The notes beneath the pieces were generated by a model, which ran no database searches, was not told the DNA's origin, and saw only the letters and a program-made list of their open reading frames with translations. The position numbers and the translations under genes were made by a program. A stretch of 40,975 nt of DNA from assembly GCA_902555275.1 (NCBI GenBank), contig CACDRY010000010.1, positions 1 to 40,975 on the forward strand. The letters are read 5' to 3'. Every line of letters begins with the position of its first letter. Within the stretch, counting starts at the first letter, position 1. Origin of the DNA: an uncultured Pelagibacteraceae bacterium (GTDB lineage Bacteria > Pseudomonadota > Alphaproteobacteria > Pelagibacterales > Pelagibacteraceae). This document shows positions 9,408 through 19,521 of the stretch, one piece after another.

Positions 9408-10769
9408 ATGGATTTGCTAAAAGAAAATATACCTTTACTTGTTAGAAAACTTGCAATACCAGCAAGTGTAGGTACACTTTTTCAAACTTTATACAATATT
9501 GTTGATACTTTTTATTCAGGATTAATCTCACCGGAAGCACTTTCGGCTCTCAGTAAATCATTTCCAATCTATTTTATAATTGTAGCAACATCTATTGGAG
9601 TAACAGTTGGGGGAACCTCATTAATAGGTAATAGTATTGGAGAAAAAAATGAAAAAAATATCTCTTATTATTTTACCCACATTATTATCTATGGACTGAT
9701 CATATCAGTTTTTATTACAGGCATAGGTTTATATTTTGCTGAAAGAGTTTTTAACATAATGGGTTCGACTGAAGAAATTACAAATTTAGGGCTACAATAT
9801 ACAAATATTATGTTTTATGGATCATTTCTTTTTTTCCTTGTTGTATCACTTAACTCTTTATTACATGCAGAAGGAGATACTAAAACATACAGAAATGTTT
9901 TGGTTTTAAGTTTTCTTCTAAATATAATTTTAAATCCAGTACTAATATTTGGTTTTCTATTCATTCCTGCTTTTGGTATGATGGGGATAGGTCTATCAAC
10001 AATTATAGCCCAATTTATAGCATTCACAATTATTCTATATAAAGTTTTACAAAATCCAAGAGTAAAAAAAATTACCAAGGAATTTTTTATAATTAAATTA
10101 ACATTTTTAAAAAATATATTTTTTCAATCAATGCCAATATCAATTGCTATATGTGGATATGCAGTTGCTGCTACTTTTATATTTACTTATGTTGGTCAAA
10201 CTAGTGAATTGGCAGTAGCTGGTTATGGTGCTGCTACGAGAATAGAGCAAGTTGTTTTACTTCCTATATTAGGGATTAATACGGCAATTATCTCAATAAT
10301 AGCTCAAAATTATGGCGCTAATCACTTCGAGAGAGTGAAAGAGACTTATTTTGTATCTGTTAAATATGGTCTTTTATTAATGATTTTTTCTGGAATATTA
10401 GTTTATTTCACAGCAGATATAATACCAAGGCTTTTCTCTAATGATGAAACTGTTTTAGAATATGGACGTAGATACTTAAAAATTGCAGCATTTATTTTAC
10501 CCGCATATCCAATTTTCTTTTTATCAAATGGTTTTTTTATGGGATTAAAAAAATCTAATTATGCAATGATAAATAATATGTTACGAAATGTTCTTGTTCC
10601 AATATGTGTTTTTTATTTAGCCAAATATCTATCTGCAGATTTTGATAGTTTCTTTTGGTTGTGGTTTATTTTTCAATGGACGCTTTCGATACTATTATTT
10701 AGTTATGTAAGTTATTATATAAAAAAAAAATTAGATAAACCTAGCGCTATCCTTAATCCACAACCATAA
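9408..10769 (+). CDS. MATE-family multidrug/cation efflux transporter
   Basis: Inner-membrane antiporter of 453 residues with about twelve hydrophobic segments arranged as two related halves (first half begins ENIPLLVRKLAIPASVGTLFQTLYNIVDTF in its amphipathic entry helix). VDTFYSG near residue 35 and the half-repeat around residue 255 (GYGAATRIEQVVLLPILGI) are typical of the DinF/NorM group. Substrate is unknown. The 3' end overlaps the 3' end of convergent soxG by 39 bp, so both stop codons lie inside the other gene. Confidence 0.92.
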   Translation: MDLLKENIPLLVRKLAIPASVGTLFQTLYNIVDTFYSGLISPEALSALSKSFPIYFIIVATSIGVTVGGTSLIGNSIGEKNEKNISYYFTHIIIYGLIISVFITGIGLYFAERVFNIMGSTEEITNLGLQYTNIMFYGSFLFFLVVSLNSLLHAEGDTKTYRNVLVLSFLLNIILNPVLIFGFLFIPAFGMMGIGLSTIIAQFIAFTIILYKVLQNPRVKKITKEFFIIKLTFLKNIFFQSMPISIAICGYAVAATFIFTYVGQTSELAVAGYGAATRIEQVVLLPILGINTAIISIIAQNYGANHFERVKETYFVSVKYGLLLMIFSGILVYFTADIIPRLFSNDETVLEYGRRYLKIAAFILPAYPIFFLSNGFFMGLKKSNYAMINNMLRNVLVPICVFYLAKYLSADFDSFFWLWFIFQWTLSILLFSYVSYYIKKKLDKPSAILNPQP

Positions 10770-11276
10770 ATCTTCTGAGAATGATCTTCTCACAAAAAGA
10801 TTTATTTCATTTATTTCAGTATGATGAATAATTACATCTGTATGATTTAGCAATGTTTGTGTTACAGAGTTTTTAGTATTTTTAAAATTATTAAAGTTAA
10901 AAGGAGAACCTGATGAAAGTAAATCAAAAGTCTTTTTGCCCTTTATATTAATACATATCCATTGATTAGAAACATCAACTATTGAGCCAAAATTTAATCT
11001 AGAAATTTCGTTAAAAAGATTATTGTAAACATTGTTATTCTCTTCATTAAAATATACTAACCATTCATCTGGACTTAGCCAAAGAGCATTAAATTGCTGA
11101 TTTGATGAACTAGTATTTGGTTCAATTGGTAAGATAATTGATAAAATCTTTCCAACTTTTGTAAAAAATTCCTTTTTTTTTCCTCTAATATTTATTTTTT
11201 TAATTGGTTCAGATAACGTTAAATCAAGATCATCTAACGATTTTTTTTCAAAGTCAGGATATTCTGGATTAAGCAT
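10731..11276 (-). CDS. soxG: Sarcosine oxidase gamma subunit
   Basis: Fourth gene of the sox operon, 181 residues. It is related to the aminomethyltransferase-like gamma subunits of heterotetrameric sarcosine oxidases: ALWLSPDEWLVYF, VDVSNQWICINIKGKKTFDLLSSGSPFN and the terminal RRSFSEDLWLWIKDSAR are recognisable. It probably has a structural role at the alpha-subunit interface. It overlaps soxA by 8 bp and the convergent MATE gene by 39 bp. Low conservation is normal for this subunit; assignment rests on both sequence and position. Confidence 0.9.
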   Translation of the reverse strand: MLNPEYPDFEKKSLDDLDLTLSEPIKKINIRGKKKEFFTKVGKILSIILPIEPNTSSSNQQFNALWLSPDEWLVYFNEENNNVYNNLFNEISRLNFGSIVDVSNQWICINIKGKKTFDLLSSGSPFNFNNFKNTKNSVTQTLLNHTDVIIHHTEINEINLFVRRSFSEDLWLWIKDSARFI

Positions 11277-14271
11277 TGATCCTCTTGTTTTCTTTATCTA
11301 AAAAAATAAAATCTGAAACTGTTACATTGATATTTTTGTTTTCCATAGGAACAAAAAGTTTTTGACCTTTCATCTTTTTTCCACCTTTTACAACTGCTAG
11401 TGCGATCGATTTATTTAAATTAGGGCTAAAGTAACTCGATGTTACATGTCCAATCATTTCGACAGGTTTCTTATCTAATTCAGAAACTATCTGAGCACCT
11501 TCTTCTAATATTTCATTGGGGTCATCTGTAAGTAATCCAACAAGCTGTTTTCTATCCTCTCTTATTGTATCACTTCTATAAAGTGATCTTTTACCTATAA
11601 AGTCATATTTTTTTTTACTTACTATCCAATCCATCTGAAGATCAATTGGAGTCATAGTTCCATCTGTGTCTTGACCAACAATAATAAATCCCTTTTCGGC
11701 CCTTAATAAATGCATTGTTTCTGTTCCATAAGGAGTAATTTTGTATTCTTCTCCTGCCTTGATACAGTTTTCCCACAATGATTTACCATATTTTGACTCT
11801 ATATTAATTTCATAACTAAGCTCTCCTGTGAAACTTATTCTCATTATTCTACATTCAATTTTGTCAATTATTGCGTCTTGGTAAGACATGTGAGGAAAGG
11901 CTTCATCACTAAAATCTTTATTAGGAAATAATTTTTTCAATATTTTTTTTGAATTTGGACCACAAATACTCGCTGTAGAATAGTGATCAGTAACAGACGT
12001 TAAGTAAACATCTAATTCTGGCCATTCTGTTTGTAAATAATCTTCAAGCTTAGAAAGCACATTTGCTGCACCACCAGTAGTTGTTGTCATTAAATAATGA
12101 TTTTCACCCAATCTTGTGGTTACACCATCATCATAAACCATGCCATCTTCATTTAACATTAAACCATATCGGCATTTCCCAATTCCTAATTTTGACCATG
12201 CATTTGTATAAACTCTATTTAAAAATTCAGAAGCATCAGATCCCTGAATATCTATTTTTCCTAATGTAGAAGCATCTAAAATTCCAGCACTATCTCTTGC
12301 AGTTTTACTTTCTCTTTGAACTGCTTCATGAAGATTTTCATTATTAATAGGGTAGTACCATGGTCTTTTCCATTGCCCAACGTTTTCAAACTTTGCATTA
12401 TTTTGAACGTGCCATTCATGAATTGAGGTTTTTCTCACAACATCAAAAAATTTTCCAACACTTCTTCCTACAATTGCTCCAAAAGTTAATGGTGTAAATG
12501 GTGGTCTAAAAGTAGTTGTACCTAAAGTACCCATTTTTACTCCAGCTGTGTCAGCAATAATTCCCAGAGCATGCATATTCGATAATTTACCTTGATCTGT
12601 TGCCATTCCAGTTGTTGTATATCTCTTTACATGTTCTATTGATTTAAAACCTTCTCTAAGTGCTAACTTTATATCTTTCGCTGTCGAATCATTTTGAAAA
12701 TCTATAAAAGATTTAGTTTTACCCTCTGATATAGTATTTGGTAACAGCCATATGTTTTTCTTCTCTAAGTCTTTTGAACATAAAACTGAAATTTTATCAA
12801 AACCACTTTCATTAATGTTTAAAAATTTTTTAACTTTATTATTTGTATTTTTAACTATTTCTTCTAATTCAAAATCACCGTTACATGATCCAACATTTAT
12901 ATGATTTTCACTTTTTTCACTCGGAACAAATACTTGATCTATTTCTCTAAAATCTAATTTTCCTCCTGATTGTGTATGCATATGCACCATTGGTGTCCAA
13001 CCTCCACTTATTGATAAACAATCACACTGAATTTTATGTTTATTTCCAGTAACATTTGATCCATCTTCCGATAAATTCATAATTTCTATTGATTTTATCT
13101 TTTTGTAGCCAAAAGTATTTACCACTGTAGAGTTCCAATATATTCTAATTCCTAGGTCTTCAGCATTTTTAACAATATTTGATGAAGATTTTTTTCTAAT
13201 ATCAATAATCTTTACGGATATTCCTTTTTCAAATAATGATACTGCAGTTTCGTAAGCACTATCATTATTAGTAAAAATAATATTATTTAATCCAGTGGAG
13301 ACACCATAAAAATCTAAATATTTTTTAACAGAGTTAGCAAGTATAATTCCTGGTCTATCATTGTTGTTGAATATAAGAGGTCTTTCTATTGCACCTGCGG
13401 CAACAATTACTTTATCTGCTCTTATTTTCCATAATCTCTGTCTTATATCGCCATTTTTTTTATCCAATGGTAAATGATCTGATATATTTTCTTTGGCCAA
13501 AAGGTAGTTATAACTATGAAAAGCTGCCAAACTTGTTCTAGTTTTTATTATTAAATTATCTAATTTTTCTAATTCTGATATTTCATTCATTAACCATTCA
13601 TTTGATTTTTTATTATCTATTATAAAATTTTTATTATTTTGATAGATTGTGGATCCACCAAGTATATTTTTATCCTCAATTAAGATTGTCTTTAAATTAT
13701 TTTTTGCTGCTATTTTAGCTGATATAATACCTGAAATCCCACCTCCAATAACTAGTACATCACAATGCTCATGTTTATGGTCATATATGTCTGGATCTGG
13801 TTGTGAAGGTGATTTGCCAAGGCCTGCAGACAATCTTATTAATGGTTCATAAATTTTTTTCCAAAAACTTTTAGGCCACATAAAAGTCTTATAATAAAAA
13901 CCTGCCGGTATAAATGGTGATATTAAATTATTAATACCACCTATGTCAAAGTTAAGACTTGGCCAACAATTTTGACTAGACGCTCTCAGCCCTTCGTAAA
14001 GTTCTATTTCTGTAGCTCTTACATTTGGTTCTGTTAAATTTGTATCAGCATTTATTTGGCATATTGCGTTTGGCTCTTCAGACCCACATGACATTATACC
14101 TCTTGGACGATGATACTTAAAACTTCTGCCAACTAAATGAATGCCATTTGAAAGAAGTGCTGAGGCTAGGGTATCACCTTCAAAACCATGATATTTTTTA
14201 CCGTCAAAAGTAAATGAAATAGTTTTTGTTTGATCAACAAATCTTGTCTTATTAATTCTATATTTGGTCAT
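11269..14271 (-). CDS. soxA: Sarcosine oxidase alpha subunit
   Basis: A 1000-residue subunit. Residues 1-100 form a 2Fe-2S-ferredoxin-like domain lacking the iron-ligand cysteine pattern. A dinucleotide-binding domain follows (CDVLVIGGGISGI, 170-182), and roughly the last 400 residues are a GcvT-like folate domain. The family demethylates sarcosine to glycine, with the methyl carbon captured as methylene-tetrahydrofolate and electrons passing from FAD/FMN to oxygen. TTTFRPPFTPLTFGAIVGR and the RLGENHYLMTTT region match the family. Its ATG abuts soxD, and it overlaps soxG by 8 bp. A related N-methyl amine substrate cannot be excluded from sequence. Confidence 0.95.
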   Translation of the reverse strand: MTKYRINKTRFVDQTKTISFTFDGKKYHGFEGDTLASALLSNGIHLVGRSFKYHRPRGIMSCGSEEPNAICQINADTNLTEPNVRATEIELYEGLRASSQNCWPSLNFDIGGINNLISPFIPAGFYYKTFMWPKSFWKKIYEPLIRLSAGLGKSPSQPDPDIYDHKHEHCDVLVIGGGISGIISAKIAAKNNLKTILIEDKNILGGSTIYQNNKNFIIDNKKSNEWLMNEISELEKLDNLIIKTRTSLAAFHSYNYLLAKENISDHLPLDKKNGDIRQRLWKIRADKVIVAAGAIERPLIFNNNDRPGIILANSVKKYLDFYGVSTGLNNIIFTNNDSAYETAVSLFEKGISVKIIDIRKKSSSNIVKNAEDLGIRIYWNSTVVNTFGYKKIKSIEIMNLSEDGSNVTGNKHKIQCDCLSISGGWTPMVHMHTQSGGKLDFREIDQVFVPSEKSENHINVGSCNGDFELEEIVKNTNNKVKKFLNINESGFDKISVLCSKDLEKKNIWLLPNTISEGKTKSFIDFQNDSTAKDIKLALREGFKSIEHVKRYTTTGMATDQGKLSNMHALGIIADTAGVKMGTLGTTTFRPPFTPLTFGAIVGRSVGKFFDVVRKTSIHEWHVQNNAKFENVGQWKRPWYYPINNENLHEAVQRESKTARDSAGILDASTLGKIDIQGSDASEFLNRVYTNAWSKLGIGKCRYGLMLNEDGMVYDDGVTTRLGENHYLMTTTTGGAANVLSKLEDYLQTEWPELDVYLTSVTDHYSTASICGPNSKKILKKLFPNKDFSDEAFPHMSYQDAIIDKIECRIMRISFTGELSYEINIESKYGKSLWENCIKAGEEYKITPYGTETMHLLRAEKGFIIVGQDTDGTMTPIDLQMDWIVSKKKYDFIGKRSLYRSDTIREDRKQLVGLLTDDPNEILEEGAQIVSELDKKPVEMIGHVTSSYFSPNLNKSIALAVVKGGKKMKGQKLFVPMENKNINVTVSDFIFLDKENKRINA

Positions 14272-14547
14272 TTAAATTACAGGAGGTTTTTCACCCATTT
14301 TATAAACTGCATGTATTTTGTCATTTGATGTATCCCTAACCATATTAAACCATTTTCTACATCCATGAGCATGGTTCCATCTTTCAAATTGAACACCTTT
14401 AATATTCTTTCTCATAAATAAATATTCTGCCCATTCATCATCACTTAGTTCAGTAGGTTGTTTTGGTCTTACAATGTGTGCTTCGCCACCACATGAAAAC
14501 TCACTTTGGTCTCTTACTCCACAATATGGGCAATTTATTATAAACAT
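14272..14547 (-). CDS. soxD: Sarcosine oxidase delta subunit
   Basis: Small zinc-binding subunit of 91 residues. The four zinc ligands known for the family fall at Cys6, Cys9, His59 and Cys63 (NCPYCG and NHAHGCRKW), in exact register with characterised delta subunits. GGEAHIVRP and the DDEWAEYLFMRKN segment are also typical. It overlaps the soxB stop by one base and abuts soxA, consistent with stoichiometric co-translation. Confidence 0.95.
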   Translation of the reverse strand: MFIINCPYCGVRDQSEFSCGGEAHIVRPKQPTELSDDEWAEYLFMRKNIKGVQFERWNHAHGCRKWFNMVRDTSNDKIHAVYKMGEKPPVI

Positions 14548-15800
14548 TAGTGTGCCACAGCAGCTGCACCATGTTCATCAACGAGATCTCCACTTACAAA
14601 TCTATTTAGATTAAATGCTGCATTTAATTTATGTGGCTCATCATTAGCAATTGTGTGAGCAAATAAATCACCAGATCCAGGTGTTGCTTTAAAACCTCCT
14701 GTGCCCCAACCACAGTTAAAATAGAGTCCTTTAATATTCGTTTTACTAATTATTGGACTTGCATCAGGACATATATCAACAATTCCACCCCATTGTCTCA
14801 ACATTTTCATTCGGCTAAAAATAGGGTACAGCTCCAATATTGCTTTTAATGTTCCTTCAACAACATCGTGACTACCTCTTTGAGTATAAGAAACGTAAGC
14901 GTCCGTACCAGCGCCAATTACAAGTTCACCTTTGTCAGACTGACTAACATATGCATGTACAGCGTTGGACATTACTACTGTATCAATTATTGGTTTGACT
15001 GGTTCTGATACTAATGCCTGTAAAGGTTTGCTTTCAAGTGGTAATTTTAATCCTGCCATATTAGCAATTACACTTGAGTGACCTGCTGCTACAACACCAA
15101 TTTTTTTTGTTTTAATAAATCCTTTTGATGTTTCAACACCTTCAACTTGATCTCCATTTCTTTTTATTCCTTTAACCTCGCAATTTTGAATTATATCTAC
15201 CCCCATTGCATCTGCACCTCTTGCATAACCCCATGCAACAGCATCATGTCTTGCAGTACCAGCTCTTCTTTGTAAAGTTCCACCAAGGACTGGATATCTT
15301 ATGTCTGGAGAAGTATTTATAATTGGACAAAATTCTTTAACTTGTTTTGTATCTAACCAAACAGCATCAATTCCATTTAACCTATTTGCATGAGTTCTTC
15401 TTTTTAAATCTCTAACGTCTTGAAGGTTATGTGCTAAATTCATAACCCCACGTTGACTAAACATTATATTGTAATTTAATTCTTGAGATAAATTTTCCCA
15501 AATTTTTAAGGCATGGTCATATAATCCAGCACTAGCATCCCATAAATAATTTGATCTTATGATTGTTGTATTTCTTCCAGTATTACCTCCACCAATCCAA
15601 CCCTTTTCTAAAACTGCAATATTTTTCATGTTATGTTTTTTTGCAAGATAGTAAGCAGTTGCTAATCCATGACCACCACCTCCAACAATTACTGCTTCAT
15701 ATTCTTTTTTTGGTTCAGGATTACCCCAAGCTTGTTTCCAGTTTTCATGCTGTGAAAAAGCATTTTTTATCAGTGAAAAAATAGAGTATTTGTTTTTCAT
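14547..15800 (-). CDS. soxB: Sarcosine oxidase beta subunit (FAD/FMN flavoprotein)
   Basis: Subunit that oxidises sarcosine at FAD and relays electrons to covalently bound FMN. The 417 residues start with a short basic lead and then the dinucleotide fold [20 protein letters not shown] (about 34-53). His185 in RHDAVAWG is the likely covalent FMN attachment site by comparison with the family (inference). [14 protein letters not shown] and [20 protein letters not shown] near the C-terminus are characteristic. First gene of the soxBDAG operon. The 35-bp interrupted palindrome about 15 bp upstream of its ATG is a candidate control site. Confidence 0.95.
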   Translation of the reverse strand: MKNKYSIFSLIKNAFSQHENWKQAWGNPEPKKEYEAVIVGGGGHGLATAYYLAKKHNMKNIAVLEKGWIGGGNTGRNTTIIRSNYLWDASAGLYDHALKIWENLSQELNYNIMFSQRGVMNLAHNLQDVRDLKRRTHANRLNGIDAVWLDTKQVKEFCPIINTSPDIRYPVLGGTLQRRAGTARHDAVAWGYARGADAMGVDIIQNCEVKGIKRNGDQVEGVETSKGFIKTKKIGVVAAGHSSVIANMAGLKLPLESKPLQALVSEPVKPIIDTVVMSNAVHAYVSQSDKGELVIGAGTDAYVSYTQRGSHDVVEGTLKAILELYPIFSRMKMLRQWGGIVDICPDASPIISKTNIKGLYFNCGWGTGGFKATPGSGDLFAHTIANDEPHKLNAAFNLNRFVSGDLVDEHGAAAVAH

Positions 15801-15814
15801 ATTTGCAAGAAATT

Positions 15815-15849
15815 ACTTGATTAATATTGAATATTCAATGATTTCAAGT
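15815..15849. promoter_or_regulatory. Nested palindrome upstream of soxB and tRNA-Ser
   Basis: A perfect 14-bp palindrome, ATTGAATATTCAAT, at 15826-15839 is flanked by an outer inverted pair: ACTTGA at 15815-15820 and TCAAGT at 15844-15849. It lies in the 64-bp gap between the divergent soxB start and tRNA-Ser. The symmetry suggests a dimeric-repressor or activator site for the sox operon. No regulator gene is adjacent, so the binding protein is unknown. Confidence 0.45.
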
Positions 15850-15864
15850 TACACATATATCAAC

Positions 15865-15955
15865 GGAAGAGTGGGTGAGTTGGCTTAAACCAGCAGTTTG
15901 CTAAATTGCCGAAGGAGCAATCCTTCCAAGGGTTCGAATCCCTTCTCTTCCGCCA
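15865..15955 (+). tRNA. tRNA-Ser(GCU)
   Basis: Class II tRNA. The acceptor stem is GGAAGAG (15865-15871) with CTCTTCC (15945-15951), followed by discriminator G and an encoded CCA. The anticodon stem GCAGT/ATTGC encloses the loop TTGCTAA, giving anticodon GCU, which reads AGC/AGU. The long variable arm (GAAGGA...TCCTTC) is the serine hallmark, and the T-arm is AGGG-TTCGAAT-CCCT. It lies between the divergent sox operon and the convergent lytic transglycosylase, whose stop codon is 1 bp from the CCA. Confidence 0.97.
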
Positions 15956-15956
15956 T

Positions 15957-18143
15957 TTAATACAAAGTCTGATTTTTAAAAAAATCTTTTAGATAAATTG
16001 GCTTTTGTGACAAAATGTACCTATAAACATTATAATTTTCTAAAACTCTTTGTACATAATTTCTAGTTTCTTTAAATTTAATCAGCTCAATCCAATCAAC
16101 ATAGTCAATTTGTTTTTTTTGAGGATCCTTATTAATTTTTTTCCAATACTTTACCCTCTTAGGTCCAGCATTGTATGCGGCGGTGGCAAAAGGGTAAGAC
16201 CCTTTATACTGATTTATTAAACCAGCAATATAATGTGATCCTAAATTGATATTATATTCAGGGTCAGTTGTTAATTTAGACTTCGAGTATCCCAACTTGG
16301 CTTGCTTAGATACAGTCTTAGCCGTATAAGGCATAAGTTGCATTAATCCTTGAGCACCAACTCTACTTCTAGCAGAGGTATCAAACTCGCTTTCTTGTCT
16401 GATAATAGACAATATCAATGCTGGATCAGGAATTTTTCTACCTCCAACAAATTTTGGCACACTCATTATTGGATAGTTAAATTGGTTGTGAAATCTTTTT
16501 TGATATGATGCAATTTTAGAAACTTGTATAGCAAAGTCAAAACGTGATATGTCTGATGCTAATTTAGCAGCTAAAACCTCGCTGCCTTTTTCTACATTGT
16601 CATTTGCTAGAAATCTTAATATGTGTTTTGTATATTTATCTTTATTTAAATAATCAAGCAAATCGACTATTGCAACTAGCTTTTTCGAGTAAAATTTTTG
16701 TTCGTAAAGGTCTTCTACAAACATTAATTTATCTAGTTCAAATTTCTCTTGAGGTTTTACTTTCATGTGTGAAAGCTGTCCATAATATGTTGTTAAATAT
16801 TTAGCACCTTGAAAGAACCATTTATTTGAGTTTTCTATATCACCAGTTTTTTCATAAGTTTTACCTAACCAATAAGCACCTCTAGATAAGCTAATTGGAT
16901 AACTAACATTATTATAGAAATTTAAAAAATGATTTTCTGCCTTTTGTGCATTTTTTAAAAAGCTAAGTGCTATCCATCCACTCATCCATTCGGCTTCTGC
17001 ATAGTCTGCACCTTCCTCCATTGCGTGATTTGAAACAATTCTATATGCTGTTTCATATTTTTTTTTATAAATTAAAGATCTGCCAATTATTGACCGTTCT
17101 TTCCACCACTTCTCAGGTCTTATTAAATATTCTTCAGTATTTTTTATTTTATTAAGAATTTCTAGCGAACTATCTACTCTTCCTTTTTTTCTTCTCCACT
17201 TTAATCGATCATAGTTTAAACCAGCATCATTCTTAAAGTTTTTTGGTACTTTTTTAATTGCTTCATCAACCCCATATCCTCTACTTATTAATATTTGTCT
17301 TGCTGCATAAAGTAATTGATACTCACTGGGCAGATATCTTATAATCCTTTTAAGATCCCAATGTTTGCCCTCCCAAGCATAATAATCTGCTCTATTTATA
17401 TAATCAGATGTGTCAAGAATATTTTTAAATTTTTTTCTGAAATATTTTAAATTATTTGAATTAAGATCTGCATTTATAAACCCCTCCTTAATTAATTTAA
17501 TTCCTTCGCCAGACTTTCCAGTCTTAATAAAACTCTCTCCTAACATCATTTTACCATATCCACTTAACGGCTCATTAATTTGAAACCAATTAATTATTTC
17601 TTTAGGAGAATGGTTTTGTAAATTTATCTTGTGTTCAGCAAGATATTTAATTCTATCAAATCTTGGATAATTTTTAACTCTTTCGATAAAACTTTTATAT
17701 TCAGAAAAAGTTGCTTTATTACCTGAAGTAAGTAGATGTCTCCATTCAATGAAATCATATATTGATTGAGCTCTAGCCTTTTTTGCAGTATTTTTTGCAT
17801 CTTTCCAATTAGATTTTTCCATAAATCTAATTGCCTGCTTTGCTAACTCAAAATCTCTTTCACTATAATATCTTGTTTTTTTAACAGTTCTTAATGTTTG
17901 TTTTTTTATAATAAGTGGTTTTTTAGGAGGTAACAAAATCCCAAAGATTTCTTTAGGTAAATCTTTATCATCTTTTAAACTTTGTTTTTCATTAAATGTT
18001 CCAGGTTTAAGAGGTGGAATTACCACCTGACTTTTAAACGCAGGTTTTTTCTTAGGTATTATTATTTCATTTGAATATGATGATTGAAAAAAGCTTAAAA
18101 AAAATATAACTGTTAATAATAATATAGATTTTCTAAAAATCAT
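15957..18143 (-). CDS. slt: Soluble lytic murein transglycosylase
   Basis: Periplasmic enzyme that cleaves the MurNAc-GlcNAc bond of peptidoglycan to form 1,6-anhydro ends. The 728 residues start with a signal peptide (MIFRKSILLLTVIFFLSFF, then SSYS before a likely cleavage site). A proline/lysine-rich stretch with repeated IPPLKP-like motifs follows, then a long helical superhelix of repeats. The C-terminal SLT domain has catalytic Glu584 in IIRQESEFD, plus GAQGLMQLMPYTA and TAAYNAGPKRV. Divergent from dapA across 27 bp. Confidence 0.94.
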   Translation of the reverse strand: MIFRKSILLLTVIFFLSFFQSSYSNEIIIPKKKPAFKSQVVIPPLKPGTFNEKQSLKDDKDLPKEIFGILLPPKKPLIIKKQTLRTVKKTRYYSERDFELAKQAIRFMEKSNWKDAKNTAKKARAQSIYDFIEWRHLLTSGNKATFSEYKSFIERVKNYPRFDRIKYLAEHKINLQNHSPKEIINWFQINEPLSGYGKMMLGESFIKTGKSGEGIKLIKEGFINADLNSNNLKYFRKKFKNILDTSDYINRADYYAWEGKHWDLKRIIRYLPSEYQLLYAARQILISRGYGVDEAIKKVPKNFKNDAGLNYDRLKWRRKKGRVDSSLEILNKIKNTEEYLIRPEKWWKERSIIGRSLIYKKKYETAYRIVSNHAMEEGADYAEAEWMSGWIALSFLKNAQKAENHFLNFYNNVSYPISLSRGAYWLGKTYEKTGDIENSNKWFFQGAKYLTTYYGQLSHMKVKPQEKFELDKLMFVEDLYEQKFYSKKLVAIVDLLDYLNKDKYTKHILRFLANDNVEKGSEVLAAKLASDISRFDFAIQVSKIASYQKRFHNQFNYPIMSVPKFVGGRKIPDPALILSIIRQESEFDTSARSRVGAQGLMQLMPYTAKTVSKQAKLGYSKSKLTTDPEYNINLGSHYIAGLINQYKGSYPFATAAYNAGPKRVKYWKKINKDPQKKQIDYVDWIELIKFKETRNYVQRVLENYNVYRYILSQKPIYLKDFFKNQTLY

Positions 18144-18170
18144 TTTTAATAACTTATGATATAAATATTT

Positions 18171-19058
18171 ATGTTTAAAGGTTCAAATGTAGCTTTAGTA
18201 ACACCATTTAAAGGCGATAGTCTTGATGAGGAAACTTATATTAAAATTATTAATTTTCATTTAGAAAATGGAACAAATGGACTTGTTCCAGCTGGCACAA
18301 CCGGAGAATCACCAACTCTTTCACATAAAGAACATGAAAAAGTTATAGAGTTATGCATACAAGAAGCTAAAGGAAAAATTCCTGTAATTGCAGGTACCGG
18401 ATCAAATTCTACTACTGAAGCCATATCACTCACAGAGCACGCAGAAAAGGCTGGAGCAGATGGCGCCTTGATTGTTACACCATATTATAACAAACCCACT
18501 CAGGAGGGCTTATATCAGCATTACAAGGCTATAAATGACAAATGTGGCATACCAATCATAATTTATAATATTCCTGGCAGATCAGTTATTGATATGACAG
18601 TGGATACTATGGCAAGGTTATTTGAGCTGAAGAACATAGTTGGAGTTAAAGATGCAACTGGTGATTTGAATAGAGTAGATGAGACTTTCAAAAAAATTGG
18701 AAATGAATTTATCCAGCTTACTGGAGAGGACGGTCTTGCTTATGAATATAATAAAAGAGGGGGCGTAGGATGTATTTCTGTTACCGCCAACATAGCTCCT
18801 AAAATGTGTTCTGATATGCAAAAATTTTCAAAATCAGAGGATATAGATGAACAAGAAAAAGCAGAGGAGATAGATAAAATTCTTCAACCTGTTCACAAAT
18901 CCTTGTTTATTGAGAGCAATCCATCTCCAGTCAAATATGCTGCTAAATTGATCGGTCTATGTGATGATAATGTGAGATTACCTTTAGTAACAGTTTTAGA
19001 ACAAACAAAAACCGAGGTAAAAAAAGCACTTTTATCTGCCAAATTAATTAATGAATAA
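18171..19058 (+). CDS. dapA: 4-hydroxy-tetrahydrodipicolinate synthase
   Basis: Condenses pyruvate with aspartate semialdehyde in the lysine/diaminopimelate pathway. The 295 residues form a TIM barrel of normal length. The Schiff-base lysine is Lys160 in VGVKDATG, catalytic Tyr132 is in [10 protein letters not shown], and the pyruvate-binding GTTGE motif is at 43-47. [14 protein letters not shown] is also conserved. First gene of a dense plus-strand run; it overlaps smpB by 8 bp. Confidence 0.97.
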   Translation: MFKGSNVALVTPFKGDSLDEETYIKIINFHLENGTNGLVPAGTTGESPTLSHKEHEKVIELCIQEAKGKIPVIAGTGSNSTTEAISLTEHAEKAGADGALIVTPYYNKPTQEGLYQHYKAINDKCGIPIIIYNIPGRSVIDMTVDTMARLFELKNIVGVKDATGDLNRVDETFKKIGNEFIQLTGEDGLAYEYNKRGGVGCISVTANIAPKMCSDMQKFSKSEDIDEQEKAEEIDKILQPVHKSLFIESNPSPVKYAAKLIGLCDDNVRLPLVTVLEQTKTEVKKALLSAKLINE

Positions 19059-19521
19059 AAAAACCATTTCTGGTTTAAAAATTATTACAATTAATAGAAA
19101 AGCATCTTTTAATTATTTTTTTAAAGAAGTATTTGAAGCAGGCATTGTTTTAAAAGGATCTGAAATAAAATCAGTAAGATTAGGTAAAATTAATATATCT
19201 GAGTCATATGCTGTAGATAAAGATGGTGAAATTTTTTTGATAAATTCTCATATACCTATTTACAAACAAGCTAGTTATTCAAATCATAATCCTTACTCTG
19301 AAAGAAAGCTTTTATTGAATAAAAGAGAAATTAATAAAATTATTGGTAGAATTCATGAAGATGGTTTAACTATTGTGCCAACAAAAATGTATTTTAAAAA
19401 AGGAAAAGCAAAATTAGAAATTGCAGTAGCCAAAGGTAAAAAGCAATTTGATAAAAGACTGGCAAAGAAAACAAGAGATTGGAACCGTGAAAAAGCAAGA
19501 TATATTCGAAAATCAAGTTAA
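19051..19521 (+). CDS. smpB: SsrA-binding protein SmpB
   Basis: tmRNA partner protein needed for rescue of stalled ribosomes. The 156 residues have the usual core: [28 protein letters not shown] near the N-terminus, [11 protein letters not shown] in the middle, and the basic C-terminal tail [19 protein letters not shown] that mimics mRNA in the decoding channel. It overlaps dapA by 8 bp and folK by 35 bp or more. No tmRNA gene was recognised in the window. Confidence 0.96.
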   Translation: MNKKTISGLKIITINRKASFNYFFKEVFEAGIVLKGSEIKSVRLGKINISESYAVDKDGEIFLINSHIPIYKQASYSNHNPYSERKLLLNKREINKIIGRIHEDGLTIVPTKMYFKKGKAKLEIAVAKGKKQFDKRLAKKTRDWNREKARYIRKSS

